64,000 nucleotides of DNA from NCBI GenBank assembly GCA_964389375.1, contig CAYMDP010000009.1:1-64000 (forward strand), given 5' to 3'. This document shows, piece after piece, positions 17,086 to 26,135 of the stretch. The stretch's first letter is position 1; every line of letters begins with the position of its first letter. The notes under the pieces are model-generated. The model saw nothing but the letters and a program-made list of their open reading frames with translations, was not told the origin of the DNA and searched no databases. The DNA comes from CAYMDP01 sp964389375 (GTDB taxonomy: Bacteria; Bdellovibrionota; Bdellovibrionia; Bdellovibrionales; UBA1609). The translations under genes and the position numbers were made by a program.

Positions 17086-17565
17086 ATGAGCACGGACAGG
17101 CAGCCTATGACGGTTGCAGGCAAGATAAAGCTGGAAGCCGAACTAAAAAATCTTCTTCAAGTCGAGCGTCCTTCAGTGATCAAGGCGATTGAAGAAGCGC
17201 GTGGCCATGGAGACTTAAGTGAAAATGCAGACTATGATGCAGCCAAAGAAAGACAAGGCTTTATTGAATCTCGCATCGCAGACATTCAAGGAAAATTGGC
17301 CAACGCAGAAGTCGTTGATCCCTCTCAGTTAAAGTCAGATAAAATTATCTTCGGGGCTCACGTCGAGCTTTTGGACTTAGAGTCTGAAGAAAAGGTCGTC
17401 TATCAGATCGTCGGAGAGGACGAAGCCGATGTGAAGCAAGGACGAATTTCTGTGTTCTCACCTTTGGCTCGCAGTATTATCGGAAAAAAAATGGGTGATG
17501 TCGTTGAGTTTAGAAGTCCAAAAGGCGAAAAGGAATTTGAGGTTTTGAAGTTTTCTTTTAAGTAG
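17086..17565 (+). CDS. greA: Transcription elongation factor GreA
   Basis: The 159-aa protein is GreA, which binds the secondary channel of RNA polymerase and stimulates cleavage of backtracked RNA. The N-terminal coiled coil carries the catalytic acidic tip (GDLSENADYDAAKERQ), and the C-terminal FKBP-like domain is complete (VFSPLARSIIGKKMGDVVEF). GGAG precedes ATG at 17086 by 7 nt; a second ATG in MTVAGK is too far in. It has its own promoter and a hairpin at its 3' end, so it seems monocistronic. Confidence 0.95.
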   Translation: MSTDRQPMTVAGKIKLEAELKNLLQVERPSVIKAIEEARGHGDLSENADYDAAKERQGFIESRIADIQGKLANAEVVDPSQLKSDKIIFGAHVELLDLESEEKVVYQIVGEDEADVKQGRISVFSPLARSIIGKKMGDVVEFRSPKGEKEFEVLKFSFK

Positions 17566-17582
17566 ATATATTTACTTAAAAG
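17555..17582 (+). terminator. AT-rich stem-loop at the greA stop codon
   Basis: CTTTTAAGTA and TACTTAAAAG form a perfect 10-bp inverted repeat around an 8-nt loop; the stop codon TAG sits at the top of the left arm. There is no following U-run, so termination would be inefficient; it may instead protect the mRNA 3' end. Confidence 0.4.
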
Positions 17583-17622
17583 ATCGACTTCCTTCTTAGA
17601 ATCACATCGCCAGGGGACTTAG

Positions 17623-19746
17623 GTGCAGGGGCAGGGATCCAAACTTGAATTTCAGTCAAAATCCCAAAAACGTGTTTCTGATCGAAGCTTCGGTCTTCCT
17701 GCATTTATTGTAGGAATTGTTCTGTCTGGTTTTTTAGGTGGGGCGGTTCGCGTCCTACTTTCTCCCATTCAAGTTCAAAACTATATCGACAGAGAGCTTT
17801 CAAAATCCGATCAAGCTTTTCGGTTTGAAACCGAAGGGGCAAGGGCTGTCTTATCCAGGGGGATTTGGCCGAAGTTGGGTCTTGAAGTTCATCGCTTGAA
17901 AATTTCCCATCGAAACTCTTGTGTTTTAAATCATCAATTCGTTTTGGAAAACATCTTCATTCCAGTGGAGTTCACGGCCCTCCTTCGTGGTCATACTCGT
18001 GTTGGCCGCCTTGAGAGTGATCAACTTTTAGTTCAGCTTAAAAATAAAGACTGTGGACTTCCGCTGAACCCAGTTGCAGCCCCAGAAGTTTCTTCTTCGA
18101 AGAGCTTAGAAACCTCTTTAGTGAAGGTCAGTGAACAAAAGCCAAAACTTCGTCTAGCCCACTATTTTGCGACAAGCTGGCAGAAAGATCGAGAGGTCCT
18201 TGGGAAGTTTGTTCAGGCATTGTTGATTCGAAATGTGGATATCCAGTGGCCGGGTCAAGAGCGGCCGGGCTTAAATTTGACTCAGTTCTCGACTCAATTT
18301 CAGGATCTTTCTCAGCCTTTAAATATTCGATTTACTTTAAGGCTTATGGAAGAGTCGAACTTTCTGCACACGGATCTTCCCATGGACTCAAGTGTCGTAG
18401 TTGATCAGGGTCAAATTCAAGTCAAATCGATTGGAAAAATTCGAGAAGGTGAGCTTCGTCTTGAGGGATCTATTCGAACCGACACTGAAGAGTTTATCTC
18501 TTCGGCGCAGGCCTTAAATATTCCGATTCATCATGTCAGCGAAAATATTTTGCGAGCACGAGGTTTAACATCTTCAAGGGGTCCCGGCAAAGCTCCGCCG
18601 CTTCAAACTTGGTTAAACTGTGAGGCCAAGCTGAATGGATTTTTGTGGGACAGTCCCAAGTCGGGATTAAAACTGAGTCTGTGTCGCTTAGATGGCCAAA
18701 ATGGTAAAATCAATATCGGAGAGGCTGAGTTTCGACCCTTCCTAAGACCCCTTGATTTTGAATCTTTCCACGTCGATTTCAAGGATCTGGATGTTGCAGG
18801 TTTGCTCAGTCAGTTCGGCCGGGAAGGTGCGACGGGCATCTTAAGCCGCCAAGGCTTTATCTCAGGCAGACTCGATTTAAAGGCAAAAAATCATCTGCAG
18901 TTTCGCGGGCAAGTTGCGGGTCTAGAGTTTATTTTTTCGAACCAAAGCATATTATCCAAGCAGCTGGTTTCTGAACTTGATTTGGCCCTTCACTATGAGA
19001 ACGGACGAATTTCGGGGCTGATTGATCGAGTCGATCTTAAAGGTGGGCAGTTTAAAGGGCTTGCTTCATTTAACATGGGGGATTCTTTTTCAGAGGCTTT
19101 GTTTCAAATCAAAGTGGATGAGCTTTCTTTTGATCCCAGCATTGAAGAGCTGATGCTGGGCGGACAGGCTGAGCCTATCTCTATATATGGACAGGGAAAA
19201 TTCCAAGGCGGCCAGCTGGTGTTTTGGGATGGGGTCTTTGGGTCAAAGAAGGTTCAAGGGAAAGATTGGTTGGTTGAAGAGTTTAAGTTAAGAGGTCAGT
19301 TCGCGGAAGAAATTTTCTCAGGTAAGGCTCAGGCGCGCACGGCGAGTCTTTCAAAGGGGCATCTTTATTTCGAACTTTTTCGTCGCCTTTTTATTGAAAG
19401 TAAAGAAAGTGCAGAAGCTCTTTTGTTAAATCAAATCTCGGGACAAGTTCGAATCAGTCAGTCGGGTGGATCTTGGGAAAAGTTAAATGCTCGAGACCGA
19501 ATGGGTCAGATTTCTTTCGCCTCGGCAGGGGGCTGGCAGTCGGGCGAATTTAAGTCGTGGATTGATGTCGATATTGGAAAGTTTAAGGCCCTTCGTTGGA
19601 ACCTCATCGGAAGTCCAAAAAACTTTAGACTCGAGCCTAGTGCTGAAATGTTGAAAACTTTAAAAGGTGCTAAGGGTCCCTTGGCGGTGCCCTCGAGTTG
19701 GACTCAAGAGTCAGAGATTCTTGTCGAAAAAAGCACGGGAAGTTAG
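17623..19746 (+). CDS. AsmA-like membrane-anchored envelope protein
   Basis: The 707-aa protein has one N-terminal membrane anchor (residues ~24-46, GLPAFIVGIVLSGFLGGAVR) followed by a long periplasmic region of repeating beta-strands, with an AsmA-like N-terminal block (YIDRELSK..., LEVHRLKISH). AsmA/TamB/YhdP relatives form hydrophobic grooves that move phospholipids between membranes; assignment to this superfamily rests on architecture and is moderate. The start is GTG at 17623 with AGGGGA at about 5 nt. It follows greA after 57 bp and is convergent with sohB. There is no obvious second membrane segment. Confidence 0.6.
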   Translation: MQGQGSKLEFQSKSQKRVSDRSFGLPAFIVGIVLSGFLGGAVRVLLSPIQVQNYIDRELSKSDQAFRFETEGARAVLSRGIWPKLGLEVHRLKISHRNSCVLNHQFVLENIFIPVEFTALLRGHTRVGRLESDQLLVQLKNKDCGLPLNPVAAPEVSSSKSLETSLVKVSEQKPKLRLAHYFATSWQKDREVLGKFVQALLIRNVDIQWPGQERPGLNLTQFSTQFQDLSQPLNIRFTLRLMEESNFLHTDLPMDSSVVVDQGQIQVKSIGKIREGELRLEGSIRTDTEEFISSAQALNIPIHHVSENILRARGLTSSRGPGKAPPLQTWLNCEAKLNGFLWDSPKSGLKLSLCRLDGQNGKINIGEAEFRPFLRPLDFESFHVDFKDLDVAGLLSQFGREGATGILSRQGFISGRLDLKAKNHLQFRGQVAGLEFIFSNQSILSKQLVSELDLALHYENGRISGLIDRVDLKGGQFKGLASFNMGDSFSEALFQIKVDELSFDPSIEELMLGGQAEPISIYGQGKFQGGQLVFWDGVFGSKKVQGKDWLVEEFKLRGQFAEEIFSGKAQARTASLSKGHLYFELFRRLFIESKESAEALLLNQISGQVRISQSGGSWEKLNARDRMGQISFASAGGWQSGEFKSWIDVDIGKFKALRWNLIGSPKNFRLEPSAEMLKTLKGAKGPLAVPSSWTQESEILVEKSTGS

Positions 19747-19780
19747 GGCTCGTCCTGATCCTAATGAAGAAGGACTGCCC

Positions 19781-20812
19781 CTAGATCGATCCGGTGAATC
19801 GACTTTCGTAAAGCCGCTGCCACCACTTTAAAAGTAATCGATCGGCCGAAGCACTCATTGCTTCAGATAATTTTTCTGAAAGTTTTCTCTTCTGGATGAC
19901 TTTGATCTTTAGAATTTGGGCTCGATCTTTGGCTTTGTACAAATACTCATCGCTGGTCATAAGTTCGTCGGCCAGTTGTAGCGACTTCGCTCTTTCACCA
20001 AACCAGTATTCGCCAGTTGCGACTTTATCTAGGTCCAACTGCGGCCGATTCGCCTGGACAAACTCTTTAAACAACAAATGAGTGTCTTCGATTTGTTCTA
20101 GGAACTTTTGTTTTCCTTTGGGTGTGATTTCGGCAAGCAAGCTGATGGTTCGTTTAAATTCCCCGGCCGTAATTTCATCATAATCGACATCATGTTTTTT
20201 TAGCAGACGATGAAGATTTGGCACTTGAGCGATCACTCCGATGGAGCCCAGTATTGCGAAAGGTGCTGCAATGATTTGATCCGCGGTGCAGGCCATCATA
20301 TAACCGCCGCTGGCTGCGATTTTATCTACACTCACGGTCAGATGAATTTGCGCTTGGCGAAGGCGAAGAAGTTGAGAGGCTCCTAATCCATAGGCATGGA
20401 CCATTCCGCCGCCACTTTCAAGACGGATAAGAACTTGATCTACTCCTGGTCTGGCAACTGCCAGAACCGCTGAAACTTCGTCTCGAAGAGAGTCCACCTG
20501 ATGGCCTCGAAGATCTCCGGTAAAATCGATGACAAAAATATGGGGCTTTTGCACCCCCAGTTTTCGTTCTTTTTTCTCAAGCTTCTTCTTGGCCTTCAAA
20601 TCAGCTTTAAGAGTTTTTTCATCCGAAATAATGGGTTTTAGAGCTTCTGCGAAGGCTTCGAATTTTTCATTAAGGCTTTCGACTTCAAGGCTTTCTCGGG
20701 CCTGCTTGGCTTTCATCACCAGTGCCGCAAGAAGAATCATCACTCCCGCAATGATTAAAAAGACAAAAAGAGACTTACCCGCGAATTGGCCTAACTCTGC
20801 TAAGAACTCCAT
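19781..20812 (-). CDS. sohB: SohB/SppA-family serine protease
   Basis: The 343-aa inner-membrane protein has an N-terminal membrane segment (~13-33), a charged linker, and the S49 protease fold with ClpP-like core. The Ser/Lys dyad is visible: S168 in KIAASGGYMMAC and K220 in TAGEFKRTISLL, spaced by 52 residues as in SppA enzymes. FAILGSIGVI and LESGGGMVHAYG are family blocks. It probably degrades signal peptides or damaged membrane proteins from the periplasmic face. Length matches E. coli SohB (349 aa). The C terminus contains a basic amphipathic tail. Confidence 0.88.
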   Translation of the reverse strand: MEFLAELGQFAGKSLFVFLIIAGVMILLAALVMKAKQARESLEVESLNEKFEAFAEALKPIISDEKTLKADLKAKKKLEKKERKLGVQKPHIFVIDFTGDLRGHQVDSLRDEVSAVLAVARPGVDQVLIRLESGGGMVHAYGLGASQLLRLRQAQIHLTVSVDKIAASGGYMMACTADQIIAAPFAILGSIGVIAQVPNLHRLLKKHDVDYDEITAGEFKRTISLLAEITPKGKQKFLEQIEDTHLLFKEFVQANRPQLDLDKVATGEYWFGERAKSLQLADELMTSDEYLYKAKDRAQILKIKVIQKRKLSEKLSEAMSASADRLLLKWWQRLYESRFTGSI

Positions 20813-20945
20813 ATAACCTCCGCTGTGGACTGTTTAAAAAATCTTCCAGCCCGCGTCGAGGGAATTGTGACTTTGGGGCCGGATTTTGGTCGAGTTTGTC
20901 GAATTGGGGTGAACAATTCGCGCAACTTCGTGGAAAATAGAACTC

Positions 20946-21374
20946 ATGCGTCTAATTTTGACAGTTCTTACTTTCTGGAGCAGCTCGGCCTTGGCGATTC
21001 AAGGTGATCCTGAGTTTCAACGTCTTCTTGAGCTTTTAAATCAGCGTTACGAAGATTTTTTTGTCCAAGAGCGAGAACTTGAGGCCTGGCACCGACTCAG
21101 GCGAAGTGGCGCACAAGAAATTGAAAGAGAACGTATCCGGTACGAACGTGAAGCTGAGGCGGCAAGGCTGCAGTACATTCGTGAAAGAAAAGCAGCTCCA
21201 GACATGTCTACTTTCGAGCGAGAATATGAGCGCCAGGTGAAAGCTCGAGAAGAGGCTCATAAAAAAGAGCGGGAACTTTATGTTCGCCGTCGTGAAGCAC
21301 TTCAGCGGACCGAGGCTCGTGCTAGAAAAATTCCTCCAGAAGTGGAGCTAAAGCTTTATGTCGAAGAGGATTGA
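20946..21374 (+). CDS. Secreted coiled-coil protein of unknown function
   Basis: The 142-aa product has a short signal peptide (MRLILTVLTFWSSSALA) and then an almost uninterrupted, highly charged helix rich in Glu and Arg (residues ~40-130), predicted to be a coiled coil. I do not recognise a family. Size and composition recall periplasmic chaperones of the Skp type, but the Skp sequence signature is not evident. The ribosome-binding site is weak. Its 3' end overlaps the convergent membrane-protein gene by 19 bp. Confidence 0.6.
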   Translation: MRLILTVLTFWSSSALAIQGDPEFQRLLELLNQRYEDFFVQERELEAWHRLRRSGAQEIERERIRYEREAEAARLQYIRERKAAPDMSTFEREYERQVKAREEAHKKERELYVRRREALQRTEARARKIPPEVELKLYVEED

Positions 21375-22108
21375 GAGCTAGAGGTCTTGACCATAAGTTC
21401 TTCTAGGCTCAGTTGAGAGAGATCCTTTAGTCGTTTTAAAAAAAAGCCCAAAACCAACATAGAAATAACCATCAAGGGAATCACAATTGCAATTTGGCTT
21501 TTCCAGGTCATCTCGGCAATTTGTTGATTTAAAATTGTCTTGCGCTCTAGAGCGGGAAGACTTTCGTCAATATCCAGAAATATCCTTGCCGCCAGCCAGT
21601 AATTCAGAGCCGCACTTAAGAAAAATGAACCCGAAAAGTAAAAGGTCGAGCGCTTAAATAGGGCTTTAAGCTCATTTCCTTTTCCCAGTCGAGTGATTTG
21701 CTCTTGAATTCGCTCAACGCTTAAAAGCTGTGGATTAAAAAACAAGGCTTCCATAAAAGGCTTCTTACTGAAGGCCGAGATCAATGCCCCAATTCCTAAA
21801 ATGAGTGGAAAGCCCGACTCTTTTGCAACAAACCAAATTCCGGTCAACTCAAATAGCCCAAGGCCTCCAGTTAAAAGCACACTCACAAAGCCCAAGGCTG
21901 AAAGCCAATTTCTTCGCTGAAACCGAATCCAATCATAAGCTCCATAGCCCAAAGGCAATGACACTGCCACAATGAGGGCGATCAGTGGTCCTTGCTCGCC
22001 CATTCGAGTGCTAAGCTGTTCCAGCACAATCACAGGCAAAAAGACATTAAAGCCAATATTTAAAAAAAAGTTTTCTTGTTTGGGAGTGGCGGCTTGGGTG
22101 CGAGTCAT
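21356..22108 (-). CDS. VC0807-family integral membrane protein
   Basis: The 250-aa product has about six membrane segments and the N-terminal pattern of VC0807-family proteins: NIGFNVFLPVIVLEQL, then PLGYGAYDWIRFQRRNW and GFVSVLLTGGLGLF. The biochemical role of this family is not known to me. The frame extends 28 codons further upstream, but the family begins at MTRTQAATPKQENFF, so ATG at 22108 is chosen. The C-terminal tail is Ser-rich (SSSQSSST). Confidence 0.7.
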   Translation of the reverse strand: MTRTQAATPKQENFFLNIGFNVFLPVIVLEQLSTRMGEQGPLIALIVAVSLPLGYGAYDWIRFQRRNWLSALGFVSVLLTGGLGLFELTGIWFVAKESGFPLILGIGALISAFSKKPFMEALFFNPQLLSVERIQEQITRLGKGNELKALFKRSTFYFSGSFFLSAALNYWLAARIFLDIDESLPALERKTILNQQIAEMTWKSQIAIVIPLMVISMLVLGFFLKRLKDLSQLSLEELMVKTSSSQSSST

Positions 22109-22276
22109 TGTTGTTAATCTGAAGCTTAGCTCTAAGTCAGTCAAGGTGGGAGGAGGGAATCTTATCCACAAACTAACAGCCCGCTGCGGCATTATTGACA
22201 GAATTCAGACAGTAAAAATTTTGCAACTTCCGCATCTCTTTGAAAGCATAACTTCATCCAGCAAGGAGGGAAGAGG

Positions 22277-22759
22277 ATGTTTTTAAAGACAATTCTTTTA
22301 AGTTTATCACTAGCCGCTTTTGACGCATCTGCATATCCACTTGTACCTAGTTCGGACCTCACACAAGGAGACTTGTGCGATCAGAAAGATCCGGATTTTG
22401 ACCAGCTCCGCTACAAAGAGCGTATTCCTTATTGCAAACGCAATGTGAGTTGGAGTCGGAGAGAGCAGATTTATGACCAATATTCTATCCCCGAAAAATG
22501 TCGAGATCGATTTACCATCGATCATCTGATCCCATTGGCCGTTGGAGGCAATAATTCAGATCAAAACTTGTGGCCTGAGCACGTCGCTGTCAAAGCGCAG
22601 AGGCCGGATTTAGAAATAGCAGTCTATCATGCCTTGGCGAACGGCGAAATCACCCAAGAAGAAGCGATTGAGACCATTCTGGCTGAGAAGTTGATTGCGG
22701 AAATGGAAATGACCATTCAAAAAAAGAAAGATGGCTGTGATCGGCCAATGACTTACTAG
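22277..22759 (+). CDS. Secreted HNH-type endonuclease
   Basis: The 160-aa product begins with a signal peptide (MFLKTILLSLSLAAFDASAY) and contains an HNH/beta-beta-alpha-metal core: FTIDHLIPLAVGGNNSD with D82-H83, N97 in QNLWPEH and H102. Four Cys suggest disulfides outside the cytoplasm. HNH enzymes of this secreted type cut DNA or RNA without strong specificity, so nutrient scavenging or degradation of prey DNA is a reasonable inference. A strong ribosome-binding site (AAGGAGG) precedes ATG at 22277. It is followed after ~90 bp by copA, with its own promoter in between. Confidence 0.8.
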   Translation: MFLKTILLSLSLAAFDASAYPLVPSSDLTQGDLCDQKDPDFDQLRYKERIPYCKRNVSWSRREQIYDQYSIPEKCRDRFTIDHLIPLAVGGNNSDQNLWPEHVAVKAQRPDLEIAVYHALANGEITQEEAIETILAEKLIAEMEMTIQKKKDGCDRPMTY

Positions 22760-22784
22760 CTGGATTGATCAGGCCTGCTGTCTT

Positions 22785-22820
22785 TTGACATTTTGGGAGG
22801 AATTTGATCTTCTGAAGATC
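22785..22820 (+). promoter_or_regulatory. copA upstream region: -35 box and inverted repeat
   Basis: A perfect TTGACA (22785-22790) is followed by GATCTTC-T-GAAGATC, a 7-bp perfect inverted repeat (22806-22820) located where the -10 would be and 25 bp before the copA ATG. The -10 itself is poor, as in activator-dependent promoters. The repeat is a candidate operator for a copper-responsive regulator; no such regulator gene is in the window. Confidence 0.35.
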
Positions 22821-22845
22821 TTCTTAAACCCATCGAGTAGGCCCC

Positions 22846-25083
22846 ATGAACACTCCCATTCAAAAAGATTTCGAGATCAGCGGGATGTCTTGTGCTTCTT
22901 GCGTTTCGAGAGTTCAAGAGGCCTTGGCTTCGGTCGATGGAGTTGAGGACGCGCGAGTGAACCTTGCGACGGAAAAGGCTCGAGTTCAAATAAAGGCTTC
23001 AGTTTCTACAGATCAATTGGCGGATCAATTGATCCTTGCGGTTAACAAGGCAGGTTATACGGCGAAGCTGGTTTCTACGGATTTAGCTAATGATGAATCT
23101 GAATCTTTTAAAAATCGAGCCTTAGAACGAGAAAATGAGTTGAAGTCCCTGAAGTCAAAAATTCGGTGGGGATTCATTTTGTCGGGCCCCTTGGTATTGC
23201 CAATGCTTCTGGAGCCATTCGGAGTTTTTTTGCATATCCCTGCGTGGCTTCAATTTGGTTTGGCATTCCCGGTTCAGTTCTGGCTCGGAAAAAAATTCTA
23301 CAGCTCTGCATGGCGAGCCGTAAAAAATCGAAGCGGAAATATGGATCTTTTAGTGGCCTTGGGAACTTCGGCGGCCTTCGCCTTAAGCCTTTATCTGTGG
23401 GGCTTTGGGCAGGACCTGGGTCATTCAGCACATCTATATTTCGAAAGTGCTGCTGTGATTATCACCTTAGTGCTCCTTGGAAAATATCTAGAGACAAAAG
23501 CAAAGATGCAGACACTTTCGGCGATTCAAGCCTTACAAGCCCTTCGGCCCGAGCGCGCTTTTGTCCGGCGGGATGGAGTCGAACAAGAGCTAAGCCTTCA
23601 TGAATTAAGATTAGGAGACCAAGTTTTAGTTCGTCCAGGAGAGCGGCTTCCGGTGGATGGCATAGTGCTTGAGGGCCGAAGTTTTTTAGACGAGTCTTTG
23701 ATGACCGGAGAAAGCCGAGCCATCGAAAAGTCACCTGGAGACTTTGTGATCGGAGGTTCTGTAAACACCGACTCGGTCCTGTTGATTAAAACTACAGCTT
23801 TGGGTCGAGAAAGTCGTTTGGCGCAAATTATCCGTTGGATAGAAGACGCACAATCTGCCAAGGCACCGGTTGAGCGACTTGTGGACCGAGTCAGCGCGAT
23901 TTTTGTTCCTGTCGTCATTTTGGTTTCTGCCATAACCATTTTGTATTGGGGTATTTCGGGGGGAGATTGGGAAGTGGCTTTAATCCACGGTGTATCGGTT
24001 TTGGTCATCGCTTGTCCCTGTGCTTTGGGGCTGGCAACACCTGCGGCGATTATGGTTGGGACTGGCGCCGCAGCTAAGGCTGGAATTTTAATTCAAGATG
24101 CCGAGGCACTCGAGATGGCCCATAGCTTAACTCTGGTGGCTTTTGATAAAACCGGGACTTTAACCGAAGGCAAACCCGCACTTAGAAAAATCATGAGCCC
24201 CGAGATGGCGCCAGATGAACTGCTTCAACTTGTTGCAAGCCTTCAGGCCTTCAGCGAACACCCTTTGGCGAAGGCCACTTTAGCAAAAGCTAAAGAACAA
24301 AAACTTTCACTGTTTACGGCGCAAGACGTGAAAGCCTTGCCTGGGATTGGGATTCAAGGAGAAGTCAAAGGTCATATCTATTCTTTGGTCACCGAGACGT
24401 ATCTTAAGCGGCAGGGTCTAGAATTTCTGGAACTTCAGCAAGGGATGAAGGACTGCGAGGAAGAGGGCGATAGCATCTCCTATATCTTGGACCGGGGTCG
24501 AGCCATCGGGGCCATGTCCTTCGCAGATCAGATCAAGCCAAGTTCTCGGCCCAGTCTTGAAAGATTAAAGGCATTGGGTCTTAAAACAATACTGCTTAGT
24601 GGAGACAACGAAGGCAGTGTTCGTCGAGTCGTAGAAGAATTAAAATTAGATGAGTTTAGGTTTCGAATTTTACCCGAAGAGAAAGCAAAAATTATTGAGG
24701 ACTTGAAGTCTAAGGGAGAACGGGTTGCGATGGTTGGAGACGGGGTGAATGATGCCCCAGCACTCGCCGCAGCTGACGTGGGCATTGCGATGTCGACGGG
24801 CACGGATGTGGCCATGCATACCGCCGGAATCACTTTAATGAGAGGCGATCCATTATTAATTCCTGATGCCATCGAGATCTCAAGCCGAACCTATCGAAAG
24901 ATAAAGCAGAATTTATTTTGGGCCTTTATCTACAATGTGGTTGGAATTCCCTTGGCGGCAGCAGGTTTTTTAAGTCCTCTTCTTGCCGGCTCGGCGATGG
25001 CCTTTAGTAGCCTAAGTGTCGTGTCTAACGCACTTCTTTTAAAAAGGTGGACGCCTTCGAATAAAAGAAAGACGAATTCTTAA
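22846..25083 (+). CDS. copA: Copper-exporting P1B-type ATPase
   Basis: The 745-aa protein exports Cu(I) from the cytoplasm. It has one N-terminal heavy-metal domain (C16-x-x-C19 in GMSCASC), eight membrane segments, the transport motif C390-P-C392 in ACPCALGLATPAA, the phosphorylation Asp434 in FDKTGTLTEGKP, an SEHPLAKA nucleotide-domain motif and the hinge MVGDGVNDAPAL. The last two helices contain IYNVVGIPLAAAG and MAFSSLSVVSNALLLKRW, the Cu-type signature (YN; MxxSS). Membrane topology and length are complete. Its stop overlaps a putative 29-aa minus-strand gene by the TTAA palindrome. Confidence 0.95.
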   Translation: MNTPIQKDFEISGMSCASCVSRVQEALASVDGVEDARVNLATEKARVQIKASVSTDQLADQLILAVNKAGYTAKLVSTDLANDESESFKNRALERENELKSLKSKIRWGFILSGPLVLPMLLEPFGVFLHIPAWLQFGLAFPVQFWLGKKFYSSAWRAVKNRSGNMDLLVALGTSAAFALSLYLWGFGQDLGHSAHLYFESAAVIITLVLLGKYLETKAKMQTLSAIQALQALRPERAFVRRDGVEQELSLHELRLGDQVLVRPGERLPVDGIVLEGRSFLDESLMTGESRAIEKSPGDFVIGGSVNTDSVLLIKTTALGRESRLAQIIRWIEDAQSAKAPVERLVDRVSAIFVPVVILVSAITILYWGISGGDWEVALIHGVSVLVIACPCALGLATPAAIMVGTGAAAKAGILIQDAEALEMAHSLTLVAFDKTGTLTEGKPALRKIMSPEMAPDELLQLVASLQAFSEHPLAKATLAKAKEQKLSLFTAQDVKALPGIGIQGEVKGHIYSLVTETYLKRQGLEFLELQQGMKDCEEEGDSISYILDRGRAIGAMSFADQIKPSSRPSLERLKALGLKTILLSGDNEGSVRRVVEELKLDEFRFRILPEEKAKIIEDLKSKGERVAMVGDGVNDAPALAAADVGIAMSTGTDVAMHTAGITLMRGDPLLIPDAIEISSRTYRKIKQNLFWAFIYNVVGIPLAAAGFLSPLLAGSAMAFSSLSVVSNALLLKRWTPSNKRKTNS

Positions 25084-25169
25084 TAGGGCGAGCAGTTTTG
25101 AAAATTGATCACCAATGCACTCAGAAGAAACAAATAAATTAAAGTGCGCAGTGGTCGGTTGATTCCCAT
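25080..25169 (-). CDS. Putative 29-aa lipoprotein-like peptide
   Basis: A 29-codon frame begins at ATG 25169 with GGA 5 nt upstream and reads as a basic start (MGINRPLRT), a hydrophobic stretch (LIYLFLLSALVI) and NFQNCSPY. A Lys/Arg-hydrophobic-Cys layout is that of a lipoprotein signal, although the residues before Cys (F-Q-N) are not the canonical lipobox. It begins 47 bp after the mscS stop on the same strand. The protein-like order of features makes it worth listing, but chance is possible. Confidence 0.35.
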   Translation of the reverse strand: MGINRPLRTLIYLFLLSALVINFQNCSPY

Positions 25170-25216
25170 AGGATCCAGAATAACCTGGTTGTGACTCTCA
25201 CGCCAATAACTTTGTC

Positions 25217-26074
25217 TTAGGCCTCGGCCATTTTTGCAGGATAAAATTCAGTGGCGAATCGGCGCATGATGTTTTGCTCGACCTGTCCCTTTAGACTCGA
25301 CTTTGTTGGGATTCGTAGGTGAAGCATGACTCCACCCCTTTCGGTCATATCTAAAAAGACTTTGGGCTCGACTCCCGGGACTTCGATCCCGTCCCGATTT
25401 TCGAGCAAAGTCAAATAGCGTCGAGCATGAGAGATATAATCCTTGGTCTCGTCATGGGCCGCTCGAAGAAGTATTTTTTCTGCATTGGCCCAGTCAAGAT
25501 TTGCAGGAATCGGAATTCGAATCGTATGCAAACAGTACTGAGCAGAATTGGTGTCGTTAATTACCGGGTGGGTTAAAAACACCGAGTTTGGAATTTTTAA
25601 AACCCGTCCGGTATATTTCTCGAGGCGACCTTTGTGACCCACTTCATAAAGAGTTGTGACTAGAAAGGTGTGATCCAGAACATCCCCTCGATTACCTTGA
25701 ATCTCGATTCGGTCGCCGACCTCGAAAAGTTTGTTACTGACTTTTAAAAGGCCCCCTAAAAAGCAGGATAATATTTCTTTGGTTCCGATGACCAGTGCCG
25801 CTGCAACCGCCACAATCGAGATCGCAAGAGTGCGAATTTCTGCCGCCCAAATAATGACCAGACCCAGAAGCAAAATCGAGAATGAAAAATTTCGGATATG
25901 GACAATCCAACGCCTTTTGTCTTCGACGTTTTTAAGTTTCCACGAGGCCACTAGTTTTATCGTGGAGTAGCGAAGGGTCATTACAATCCCTAAAAAAAGT
26001 AGGGAGGTCACAAAATTTGCGACAATATGTTTAGTTTCGACACCCCAGCCACTGAGATTGAGTAGTTCTGTCAT
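25217..26074 (-). CDS. mscS: Small-conductance mechanosensitive channel (MscS family)
   Basis: The 285-aa protein has three membrane helices (~15-37, ~62-82, ~85-118). The third holds the Gly/Ala-rich pore helix (VAAALVIGTKEILSCFLGGL), and the cytoplasmic beta domain follows (VGDRIEIQGNRGDVLD, LKIPNSVFLTHPVIN). MscS channels open under membrane tension and release solutes during hypo-osmotic shock. The length is close to E. coli MscS (286 aa). It diverges from mutM. Confidence 0.88.
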   Translation of the reverse strand: MTELLNLSGWGVETKHIVANFVTSLLFLGIVMTLRYSTIKLVASWKLKNVEDKRRWIVHIRNFSFSILLLGLVIIWAAEIRTLAISIVAVAAALVIGTKEILSCFLGGLLKVSNKLFEVGDRIEIQGNRGDVLDHTFLVTTLYEVGHKGRLEKYTGRVLKIPNSVFLTHPVINDTNSAQYCLHTIRIPIPANLDWANAEKILLRAAHDETKDYISHARRYLTLLENRDGIEVPGVEPKVFLDMTERGGVMLHLRIPTKSSLKGQVEQNIMRRFATEFYPAKMAEA

Positions 26075-26135
26075 CTTTAATCCTCCCCAGAATTATACCT
26101 TGAAAGGGGAAATGGAACCAAGTACTTAAATGGCC

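Noticed and set aside
23166..24872. Long antisense frames within copA
   Set aside because: They mirror the codon bias of copA and contain no domains or start signals.
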